Shown here piece by piece: positions 1 through 5,430 of a stretch of DNA of 5,430 nt. The DNA lies in NCBI GenBank assembly GCA_027348115.1, contig DAIEQA010000060.1, positions 1 to 5,430 of the forward strand, read 5' to 3'. Source of the DNA: Fen-1258 sp027348115. GTDB lineage: Bacteria > Bacteroidota > Ignavibacteria > Ignavibacteriales > Melioribacteraceae. The position numbers and the translations under genes were made by a program. The notes under the pieces are model-generated. The model was not told the origin of the DNA. It made no database searches and saw nothing but the letters and a program-made list of their open reading frames with translations. Position 1 is the stretch's first letter; each line of letters begins with the position of its first letter.

Positions 1-31
1 CCATCGCCGCCGAGGTGGGCTATCCGATAAT
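1..31. other. Probable chimeric or misassembled sequence end
   Basis: Of the first 26 bases, 19 are G or C, in contrast with the AT-rich gene beside it. Mannanase similarity on the minus strand ends at the Trp codon at 32-34. Read on the plus strand from position 3, the stretch gives IAAEVGYPII. That resembles the ATP-grasp motif of biotin carboxylases and carbamoyl-phosphate synthases (A..IGYPV.IK), but the resemblance disappears straight after. The match is only ten residues, so the identity of the foreign piece is tentative; the break in the mannanase is better supported. Confidence 0.45.
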
Positions 32-691
32 CCAGGCCATAATGGTCGGATCATCGATATATGGAATGCCGGTGTATTTATTCACTCTTGTTGCTAACAT
101 ACGTACATAACTATCGAAACATTCTTTTGCTTTTTCATTTAGATAAAACTCGGCGGAATAATCCATGAACTTGCCGTACCCGATTTTTGGGTCATCAGGG
201 TCTGGAATTTTATTGTCTTTAAACCATGCGTTGTACTGCGCCATGCCGCCTGTCCATTGCCAATAATTATTCAGAAAAAGAACGGCGTGCATATTTCGTT
301 TTCCCATTTCTGCAAGAAGGTAATCCAACCCATCCAACAAATCATTATCGTAAACTCCGGGAGATTTTTGAAACGCGGGTTTAATTGCTCGGTCCATCAA
401 AGACTCTTCCGATGCGGCACATACGCGAATATTGGTAATACCGGAAGCAACAAGATCGTTCAGCTCGCGTTTTAATCGTTCTCTATCTCCCGTATTTCCA
501 GGCGAACCAAGATATGCCCCGTACCACATATTTGTCCCTACAAAATAATATGGTTTACCGCCGAGCATAAAATGAGTGCCCTTAACGGAAACGAAATTTT
601 TCTCTTGTTTAACAGTCACTGTTGAACATCCTTCAATTATTAAAATAGATATCAGCGCAAGCGATAGAAAAAATGGCTTCGGTTTTTTCAT
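20..691 (-). CDS. Putative lipoprotein endo-beta-1,4-mannanase (GH5_7-like), N-terminal half only, interrupted before the catalytic NEP motif
   Basis: The 223 residues visible match the N-terminal half of GH5 mannanases of the subfamily 7 type. The strings GGKPYYFVGTNMWYGAYLG (about 44-62), GDRERLKRELNDLVASGITNIRV (about 68-90, conserved Arg89), LLAEMGKRNMHAVLFLNNYW (125-144), GGMAQYNAW and YIDDPTIMAW (211-220) are typical. Residues 1-21 form a hydrophobic signal with an IEGC lipobox-like end, giving a lipid-modified Cys22; Glu at the -2 position is atypical. The ATG at 691 has GGA about 10 bases upstream. In family members MAW is followed by roughly x-L-x-N-E-P, with the Glu being the acid/base. 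Here the frame reads I-I-G and then TAG, so both catalytic glutamates are absent. The last 20-30 bases are unusually GC-rich and look foreign (see 1-31), so the stop is more likely a sequence-end artefact than a real protein terminus, though a pseudogene is possible. The role is cleavage of beta-mannan at the membrane surface, alongside the hydrolases upstream. Confidence 0.8.
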   Translation of the reverse strand: MKKPKPFFLSLALISILIIEGCSTVTVKQEKNFVSVKGTHFMLGGKPYYFVGTNMWYGAYLGSPGNTGDRERLKRELNDLVASGITNIRVCAASEESLMDRAIKPAFQKSPGVYDNDLLDGLDYLLAEMGKRNMHAVLFLNNYWQWTGGMAQYNAWFKDNKIPDPDDPKIGYGKFMDYSAEFYLNEKAKECFDSYVRMLATRVNKYTGIPYIDDPTIMAWIIG

Positions 692-737
692 AAAATAATC
701 CAGCTAAAGTTTTCCTTTAAAAATTTTTACAAACTTG

Positions 738-887
738 TTATGATTTTAATTCAGGATTGCCGATGCAATCGAGATGAAACGGTTCTTCATCACTAATTAA
801 GTACTGAATCATTTTTTCACACGCCCCTTTATTTATTATGATTGGCCGAAAAATTTTAATTTGATTCCGGCTTTTCATGTTTTGCAT
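738..887 (-). CDS. Possible small ORF of 46-49 residues overlapping the esterase 3' end, function unknown
   Basis: The reading frame runs from ATG at 887 (or 878) to TAA at 738 and fills most of the 164-base gap between esterase and mannanase. It overlaps the last 32 (or 23) bases of the esterase in a different frame. The ATG at 887 has GGGA a few bases upstream; an internal ATG at 812 follows AAAGGGG by 11 bases. The product begins MQNMKSRNQIKIF and ends FHLDCIGNPELKS. It has two Cys, an acidic patch (ISDEEP), and no signal peptide or transmembrane helix. I do not recognise it. The frame is closed by a stop at 899-897, so it is not simply a long frameshifted extension of the esterase. It could be a true small protein, a remnant of a deleted gene's C-terminus, or chance. 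Confidence 0.25.
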   Translation of the reverse strand: MQNMKSRNQIKIFRPIIINKGACEKMIQYLISDEEPFHLDCIGNPELKS

Positions 888-1539
888 TTTTCCCGCTTAA
901 CTTAATTGCATCGTAGGCAATCTTAGCCATAATAGCGTACCCGTCACCGTTAGGATGAATTCCATCCGGGAAGTATGAGCTATCGTTTGCCATTGCAGAA
1001 TTGAAATCGATTAAAAGTGTATTGAATTTATTTTTGACGGAATCGATTAGCGGAATAATATTTTCATGAATTATGGAGTTTGTAATACCGTATCCGTCTT
1101 TAAAAACCGGCGGGGGAAGACAGACAAAAATCTTAGGATCTTTGTTGTCCGCCCGGAATGCTTTAATCATATCGGAATAATCGCTGAAAAAATCTTCCTT
1201 GAATTTCCAGTTCTGGGGCTTGCTGTCGTTTGTGCCGAGCATGAGAATAATTATATCCGGGTTAAACTCTTTCGCCTCAACAAAAATGTTTTCATTCCAG
1301 TAAGGAAAATCTCCTTTTTTTAACATTGTTCTGCCGCCTAGACCAAAATTTCTCACGTCGTAATTTTTGCCGAGTAAAGCGCCAAGCTGAGGCGGATAAG
1401 CTTTATCTCCCCAGCCGGCTCCTTCTGTAATACTATTGCCAACACAGGCTACTTTTATCGGCTGTTTTCCATTTTGGGCGTTAATCATAATAGTGCATAG
1501 TAAATAGATTATGAAGAATATTTTAAATGATGTCATCAT
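856..1539 (-). CDS. SGNH/GDSL-family esterase, periplasmic, probable carbohydrate O-acetylesterase
   Basis: This 227-residue protein has all SGNH-hydrolase blocks. Block I is VGNSITEG with nucleophile Ser36, block II is FGLGGRT (oxyanion Gly about 68-69), block III is LGTND with Asn104, and block V is DGIHPN with Asp192 and His195. The length is normal for a single-domain family member. Residues 1-21 form a signal peptide (hydrophobic FKIFFIIYLLCTIMI, cleavage likely at INA|QN). There is no lipobox Cys or T9SS sorting domain, so a periplasmic location is expected. SGNH enzymes hydrolyse ester bonds, and those next to glycanases commonly deacetylate plant polysaccharides or sialic acids. The 19-base gap after a probable mannanase favours removal of acetyl groups from hemicellulose oligosaccharides, but the substrate is inferred. 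A lysophospholipase or thioesterase role cannot be excluded. The tail after about residue 215 is charged and lysine-rich and may be unstructured. Confidence 0.9.
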   Translation of the reverse strand: MMTSFKIFFIIYLLCTIMINAQNGKQPIKVACVGNSITEGAGWGDKAYPPQLGALLGKNYDVRNFGLGGRTMLKKGDFPYWNENIFVEAKEFNPDIIILMLGTNDSKPQNWKFKEDFFSDYSDMIKAFRADNKDPKIFVCLPPPVFKDGYGITNSIIHENIIPLIDSVKNKFNTLLIDFNSAMANDSSYFPDGIHPNGDGYAIMAKIAYDAIKLSGKNAKHEKPESN

Positions 1540-1549
1540 TTGATTTAAT

Positions 1550-1553
1550 TCCC
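1550..1553 (-). promoter_or_regulatory. Weak Shine-Dalgarno (GGGA) of the SGNH esterase
   Basis: GGGA lies 10 bases before the first of two adjacent ATG codons (1539-1537 and 1536-1534), inside the 19-base gap after the preceding hydrolase's TAA. The spacing suits the first ATG better than the second, which is why the 227-residue form was chosen. Confidence 0.35.
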
Positions 1554-1558
1554 ATATT

Positions 1559-2902
1559 TTATTTCATCAGCAACATTTTCTTTACTTGAATAAAATCTCC
1601 CGCGGTCAATCTGTAGAAATAAACACCGCTAGTAAACTGCTTCGCATTTAGTTCAACTTTATATGAACCGGCAGACTGGATTCCGTTCACCAGAGTGATT
1701 ACTTCCCTTCCTAAAATGTCAAAGATTTTCAAAGAAACATTTCCTGCTTTTGGAATTTGATAATTAATTACCGTGGAGGGATTAAAAGGGTTCGGGTAGT
1801 TTTGTTCCAAACTGTAAACGGCAGGCAAAGTATTTCCGCTGATTACTGCGGTAGTAACCGGCATACCGTAAATTTCAAATTCACTCATTACCAGAGGCGC
1901 AGATGTTGAAGAGGCCATTCCAAGCTTTACGTATCTTCCTTGCGCAGTTAGATTATATGTTTCGGTTCCTCCCTTTCCGCCGGCTTGAAGTTTTATTGTA
2001 TTCCATGTAAGCCCGTCAAGCGAGGAATAAATTTGATACGATTTGGAATAGCTGGCTCCCCAGGTTAAAACGATTTTATTTATGTCATAAACCTTCTGTA
2101 AATCAACCTGAACAGTTTGAGTAGAACCGCTAAGACTCGTCCATGAAGTATAATAATTGCCGTCGTAAAGGTTATCCACTTTATTATTGATGATGGTTGA
2201 ATCAAGCGAGGATACGGTAAAATCTCCGCCGTAAGAGCGATTAGCTTGATCTGCTGCCACAAATGAAACGTAACCGGTTTTAGAATCGCTTACCTCGCCT
2301 GAAGTTGTGATTTCGTAACTCGTATTATTATTGTCCGGTACAACGTAAATCGTTCCGCTTACAGGTACGCTTGCCCCGTTTATTTTAACCTCCGATCCTT
2401 TAGCTGTTGTCCACACAACCCTGGCTGTATCGCCAAGCGGTAATTCTTTCGGCTTAACTTTGAAATATATTATTGTTCCGGAAGGAATATACTTTACGGA
2501 AATAGATCTGGTCTGCGGATTCTCGCCGGTGGTTGTTAATGTAAAGGTTGTGTTCTGGTTGGGTATGTATGATTTTGAACCGGAGATTGCAAGAGCTTCG
2601 TTATTTATTGTAACGCCGGAACCAACTTCGGTTTCCCACGTAACAGTACATGAATCATCTTTTTGAACGTTAAGAGGTGACACCTTGAACTTGTATATTG
2701 TTCCGCTCTTAATGAAAAGAACTATATCTGCATGATGGTTTTCAAATAAGTCCGTGAGCGCGGCGACCGTTCTTGAATGATCGCTGTTCTTAGCGTTGTC
2801 GTTGGCCTGAGTATCTCCCAGCCACTGCCAGCTTAACGCTCCTGCATAACCGGTATTATATAATTGGTTATATAAATTCTGATACGGCACGCCGAATGAG
2901 TC
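1559..2902 (-). repeat. Direct paralogous repeat, copy 2 (3' part of the 791-residue hydrolase gene)
   Basis: This is the second copy of the repeat at 4071-5430, covering residues 345-791 of the complete hydrolase. Module order and spacing are the same (barrel end, Ig-like, Ig-like, F5/8C, sorting domain). The linkers and the middle of the F5/8C module differ most. Whether the repeat also includes the catalytic domain cannot be seen because the other copy is cut by the window edge. Confidence 0.85.
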
Positions 2903-3934
2903 TTCCATAAAAAATTCCGCAATCACCAAAGGTTTGTTCAGGTTCCAGCCCGCGTAATCATGATGGAAAGGTGAAAGGGCTGTACCGGCCCAGCTGTAAT
3001 AATGCACCGTGTAGAAATCGAGCGTACCAAGGGAATCGCCTCCAGCGGCAATTAGCCGGTCGTCCCTGTAAAAATTATTGTTGGAAGCTTGAGGTGAATA
3101 AAATTTATTAACAATTTCCTGCGCTGTCATCTTCATACAGTAATTAGACTCAACAAACAATTCCATATTTGTTTTTTGTTCTTCGGTAAGAGAATTATAG
3201 AAAGCCGATTTGGAAACTTTCGAAAGATATGTTACATCCGTAAGAGCCTGCATTCCCCACGTACCGTTTGTAACCTTCGCGGTCGGATCAGCTCTATGAA
3301 TTGCGCCGGCAGTCATGTTTACAAATCTTTGAACATCTGCTTCGGCTACATGAATTTTGCTGCTCCAATTTCCTATTTCCGTAAATCCTTCCGGCTCGTT
3401 AAAAATTTCCCAGGCTATAATTGCCGGATGCCCTTTTACTCCTTCAACCATCGGCACCAGGGCATTGTTGATGTACGCACGAATAGCAGTAGTATCCGTT
3501 AATAATTTTTTATTTCTATCCAAAATGGTTTGCGAATTGCTTGTGCTCATCATATCATGCGACCAAAGGCAAAGAAGAAGTCCTACTTCATTTTGTTCGG
3601 CAAGATCGAGAATTTTTTTTAGATCGCTTACGGCGTTATTACCCGGGCCATTTACCAAACCGTTTGAATCAAAGGAAGGCGTAGTAGTGCCGTCGGTGTG
3701 CAGCCAAAGACGGAAAGAATTTCCGCCCGCCGCATGCATCTCTGCAAAAATTTTTGAAAACTGGTTGAGATCGGGATTTCCCGTTCCAATATCGGCGGCA
3801 AATCTTACCCATGCAACATTCGATCCGTTCATAAAGATATCTCGGTTGTTGTAGTGGATACGATTCTGAGCATTTGCCTCGGTTACAAAAAGTACCGCAG
3901 CTAAAAACAAAACGGTATAAATATTTTTTTTCAT
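1559..3934 (-). CDS. Secreted GH5-like (clan GH-A) glycoside hydrolase, probable beta-mannanase, with Ig-like, F5/8C and T9SS sorting modules
   Basis: This complete 791-residue enzyme probably cleaves internal beta-1,4 links of a mannan or related glucan. Residues 1-22 are a Sec signal peptide with likely cleavage at ANA|QN. The catalytic (beta/alpha)8 domain spans about 24-408: conserved Arg75 in NSFRLWLH, acid/base Glu180 in AWEIFNEPEG, His311/Tyr312 in TVHYYSW, nucleophile Glu340 in KPLVIAEFF, and Trp370 in ALSWQW. Two homologous Ig-like modules follow (about 412-483 and 488-559), then a discoidin/F5/8C CBM32-like module (about 568-690) likely to bind carbohydrate, and a T9SS type A sorting domain (about 707-791, NYPNPFNPST to KKMLLMK). 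The ATG at 3934 directly precedes the signal peptide, but no Shine-Dalgarno is visible; the leader is A-rich as in Bacteroidota. Residues 345-791 are paralogous to the upstream gene, and the esterase begins 19 bases downstream, suggesting co-transcription. The GH5 subfamily and the substrate are inferred; GH-A membership is firm. Confidence 0.92.
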   Translation of the reverse strand: MKKNIYTVLFLAAVLFVTEANAQNRIHYNNRDIFMNGSNVAWVRFAADIGTGNPDLNQFSKIFAEMHAAGGNSFRLWLHTDGTTTPSFDSNGLVNGPGNNAVSDLKKILDLAEQNEVGLLLCLWSHDMMSTSNSQTILDRNKKLLTDTTAIRAYINNALVPMVEGVKGHPAIIAWEIFNEPEGFTEIGNWSSKIHVAEADVQRFVNMTAGAIHRADPTAKVTNGTWGMQALTDVTYLSKVSKSAFYNSLTEEQKTNMELFVESNYCMKMTAQEIVNKFYSPQASNNNFYRDDRLIAAGGDSLGTLDFYTVHYYSWAGTALSPFHHDYAGWNLNKPLVIAEFFMEDSFGVPYQNLYNQLYNTGYAGALSWQWLGDTQANDNAKNSDHSRTVAALTDLFENHHADIVLFIKSGTIYKFKVSPLNVQKDDSCTVTWETEVGSGVTINNEALAISGSKSYIPNQNTTFTLTTTGENPQTRSISVKYIPSGTIIYFKVKPKELPLGDTARVVWTTAKGSEVKINGASVPVSGTIYVVPDNNNTSYEITTSGEVSDSKTGYVSFVAADQANRSYGGDFTVSSLDSTIINNKVDNLYDGNYYTSWTSLSGSTQTVQVDLQKVYDINKIVLTWGASYSKSYQIYSSLDGLTWNTIKLQAGGKGGTETYNLTAQGRYVKLGMASSTSAPLVMSEFEIYGMPVTTAVISGNTLPAVYSLEQNYPNPFNPSTVINYQIPKAGNVSLKIFDILGREVITLVNGIQSAGSYKVELNAKQFTSGVYFYRLTAGDFIQVKKMLLMK

Positions 3935-3964
3935 GACGTTGCTGTTTTTATTTATGTAAAAATT

Positions 3965-3992
3965 ATTTTAGTCGTACTTATATTGCGATCAA
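3965..3992 (-). promoter_or_regulatory. Candidate promoter for the 791-residue hydrolase gene
   Basis: In the 136-base gap between the two hydrolase genes, the minus strand carries TTGATC (3992-3987), a 16-base spacer and TAAAAT (3970-3965). This resembles a sigma-70-type promoter ending 30 bases before the ATG at 3934. An overlapping TAATTTTT (3965-3958) also resembles the Bacteroidota -7 element TAnnTTTG, but no TTTG sits at the right distance. The gap is very AT-rich, so chance matches are likely. Confidence 0.22.
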
Positions 3993-4070
3993 TATCTTTG
4001 TGAAAATCTATCCATCGTTTGTATAAAAATTAAAAATTTATTCTATCAATAAAAATTCTTATCGCCATAA

Positions 4071-5430
4071 TTACTTGATTAGCAACATTTTCATTACCCG
4101 GGTAAAGTCGCCGGAAATTAATCGATAAAAATATACGCCGCTTGGCAAATAGTAACTTTGAGAATTAAAGTCGACGTTAAACTTTCCGGCAGGTTGAAAC
4201 TCATTCACAAGTTGTGCAACTTCTCTTCCTAAAACATCATAAACCTTCAGCGAAACTTGACCGGCTTTAGGTAACTGGTAACTGATAACCGTCGAAGGAT
4301 TAAACGGATTAGGATAATTCTGTTCCAGCGAGTAAACCAGAGGAAGTTCATTTTTATCTTGAACAACTCCGGTAGTAACCGGGTCTCCAAAAACTTGAAA
4401 CTCCGCGACTGAAAGTTCAACAGTTCCGTTGGGCGGAGTCATAGTCATTTTTAAATATCTGCAAGGGGTATTTAACCCTGTGTAGGTGTTAGTCCCGCCT
4501 TGCCCCGTGAGAATATTTTTTATAGTCTTCCAGGTAATTCCGTCTGTAGAACCAAGAATTTGAAATGATGAAGCGTATGCATCGCCCCAGACAACAATTA
4601 TTTGTGAGACTTGATATTGCTTTTGTAAATCAACTTGGATCCACTGAGAACTTCCGCCGCCGATACAAGTCCATTTAGTATAATTATTATCATCGTTGAG
4701 ATTATCCACCTTATTATTCAGAAGAGTTGAATCGAGAGAAGAGACCGTGAAATCTCCACTCATCGCCCGGTTGGCCTGATTGAACGGAACAAACGATACA
4801 TACGAAGTAAGTGAATCAGAAATGTCGCCGCCGGTTGAAATTGTGTAACCGGTATGATTGTTATCCGGTACAACGTACATCGTTCCCGATTGCTCGGCCG
4901 CAACGCCGTTTATTTTAACACTTGAACCATTTGCCGTCCGCCAAATTACTCTTGCCGTATCTCCAAGAGGTAACTCTTTTGGTTTCACTTTATAATAAAT
5001 AATGGTTCCGGGCGGGATATAATTTAATGTCACAGTCTTAGTCTCAGATGTGTCTCCTGTTGTTATAAGGGTTAAAGATGTACCTGCTGTAAAATTATAA
5101 GTTCTTGATCCATTTGTAGAGACTGTCTCACCATTAAGAGTTACGCCGGAACCGGTTTCAGTATCCCAGGTAACCGTACAACTTTCACCTTTTTGAAATG
5201 AAGCCGGCGACACAACAAATTTATATATTACCCCGCTCATGGTATTGAATACGATATCGTTATGATAATTCTCGTACATATATTGAAGAGAAGCATCGGT
5301 ACGCGTGTGCGCAAATGTGTTGTTATCGCTTTCTTGAGTATCACCGTTCCAAGACCATGACATTGCCCCCGCGTAACCTGTTTTATACAATGTTTCATAT
5401 TTCTGAGAGTATGGAACTGTAAAAACATCG
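4071..5430 (-). CDS. Secreted multimodular glycoside hydrolase (GH5-like), 5'-truncated by the window edge, with T9SS sorting domain
   Basis: The reading frame is open to the window edge; 452 residues and a TAA stop are present and the start lies beyond 5430. TTG at 5390 is an internal Leu codon, not a start, because the frame upstream (DVFTVPYSQKYET) aligns with residues 345-357 of the downstream paralogue. Visible modules, numbered from the edge: the last strand and helix of a GH-A barrel (about 1-60, with GYAGAMSWSWNGD); two related Ig-like modules (about 66-140 and 143-215); a discoidin/F5/8C CBM32-like module (about 222-348); a linker; and a T9SS type A sorting domain (about 366-452, with NYPNPFNPST and GVYFYRL). 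The catalytic glutamates are not in the window, so activity is inferred from the paralogue at 1559-3934, probably a beta-mannanase or other beta-glycanase. T9SS cargo is exported across the outer membrane and anchored or released. It lies 136 bases upstream of that paralogue and could share its regulation. Confidence 0.88.
   Translation of the reverse strand, partial: DVFTVPYSQKYETLYKTGYAGAMSWSWNGDTQESDNNTFAHTRTDASLQYMYENYHNDIVFNTMSGVIYKFVVSPASFQKGESCTVTWDTETGSGVTLNGETVSTNGSRTYNFTAGTSLTLITTGDTSETKTVTLNYIPPGTIIYYKVKPKELPLGDTARVIWRTANGSSVKINGVAAEQSGTMYVVPDNNHTGYTISTGGDISDSLTSYVSFVPFNQANRAMSGDFTVSSLDSTLLNNKVDNLNDDNNYTKWTCIGGGSSQWIQVDLQKQYQVSQIIVVWGDAYASSFQILGSTDGITWKTIKNILTGQGGTNTYTGLNTPCRYLKMTMTPPNGTVELSVAEFQVFGDPVTTGVVQDKNELPLVYSLEQNYPNPFNPSTVISYQLPKAGQVSLKVYDVLGREVAQLVNEFQPAGKFNVDFNSQSYYLPSGVYFYRLISGDFTRVMKMLLIK
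4071..5430 (-). repeat. Direct paralogous repeat, copy 1 (3' part of the upstream hydrolase gene)
   Basis: This segment and 1559-2902 are diverged tandem copies in the same orientation, alignable from the end of the GH barrel to the stop codon. Clear shared protein strings include KVKPKELPLGDTARV, DFTVSSLDST, NNKVDNL and SLEQNYPNPFNPSTVI. DNA similarity is also visible, for example a ccggtacaacgta stretch in both copies. Divergence is spread throughout, so this looks like an old gene duplication. Confidence 0.85.

Noticed and set aside
755..770. Perfect 6-bp inverted repeat GATTGC-CGAT-GCAATC between esterase and mannanase
   Set aside because: It is short, has no T-run after it on the minus strand, and lies inside the possible small ORF, so neither terminator nor operator is supported.
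1066..1323. Plus-strand 85-codon open frame opposite the esterase
   Set aside because: It is antisense to a gene with all SGNH blocks intact, and its translation shows no family features.
3176..3854. Plus-strand open frames of 108 and 165 codons opposite the hydrolase catalytic domain
   Set aside because: They are antisense shadows of a well-supported gene, with no recognisable motifs and no start context.
4032..4053. Minus-strand hairpin TTTATT-GATAG-AATAAA followed by TTTTT after the upstream hydrolase gene
   Set aside because: The stem is only six A-T pairs in a very AT-rich gap, too weak to call an intrinsic terminator.
5237..5428. Minus-strand 63-codon open frame at the right edge
   Set aside because: It is out of frame with the hydrolase, whose own frame continues to the window edge and aligns with its paralogue.
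1559..5430. The direct repeat considered as a mobile element or assembly duplication
   Set aside because: The copies differ throughout at DNA and protein level, and there are no terminal inverted repeats or transposase; diverged paralogues explain it.

Overview
The window looks like part of a polysaccharide-degradation locus from a Bacteroidota/Chlorobi-group bacterium, most likely an Ignavibacteria-type organism. The evidence is the C-terminal type IX secretion (T9SS) sorting domain on two proteins, each with the motif NYPNPFNPST followed by a GVYFYRL...KMLL.K ending. That wording is characteristic of Ignavibacteria and relatives. Base composition is moderately AT-rich, and Shine-Dalgarno signals are weak or absent, which fits the same group. 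This placement is inference from motif style, not from a search.

All genes lie on the minus strand, so the transcription order runs from high to low coordinates. (1) 5430-4071 is the 3' part of a large secreted glycoside hydrolase; its 5' end is outside the window. (2) 3934-1559 is a complete paralogue, a 791-residue GH5-like (clan GH-A) enzyme. It has a signal peptide, two Ig-like modules, a discoidin/F5/8C (CBM32-like) module and a T9SS sorting domain. (3) 1539-856 is a periplasmic SGNH/GDSL esterase only 19 bases downstream. (4) 887-738 is a possible small ORF of 46-49 residues that overlaps the esterase's 3' end. (5) 691-20 is the N-terminal half of a putative lipoprotein endo-beta-mannanase (GH5_7-like). 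It stops at the position where the catalytic NEP motif is expected.

The likely shared role is breakdown of an acetylated hemicellulose, probably a beta-mannan (glucomannan or galactomannan). The two T9SS-exported multimodular enzymes would act outside the cell or on its surface. The lipoprotein mannanase would be membrane-anchored, and the SGNH esterase would remove acyl groups from released oligosaccharides. Substrate assignment is inference; the fold families and catalytic motifs are visible.

The most unusual spots are three. The extreme left end (about 1-31) is GC-rich, reads on the plus strand as an ATP-grasp-like peptide, and interrupts the mannanase, so it is probably a chimeric or misassembled end. 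The second is the unexplained small ORF between esterase and mannanase. The third is the tandem duplication of multimodular hydrolases. I see no convincing evidence for a wholly new system, and no tRNA, rRNA, CRISPR array or insertion sequence.
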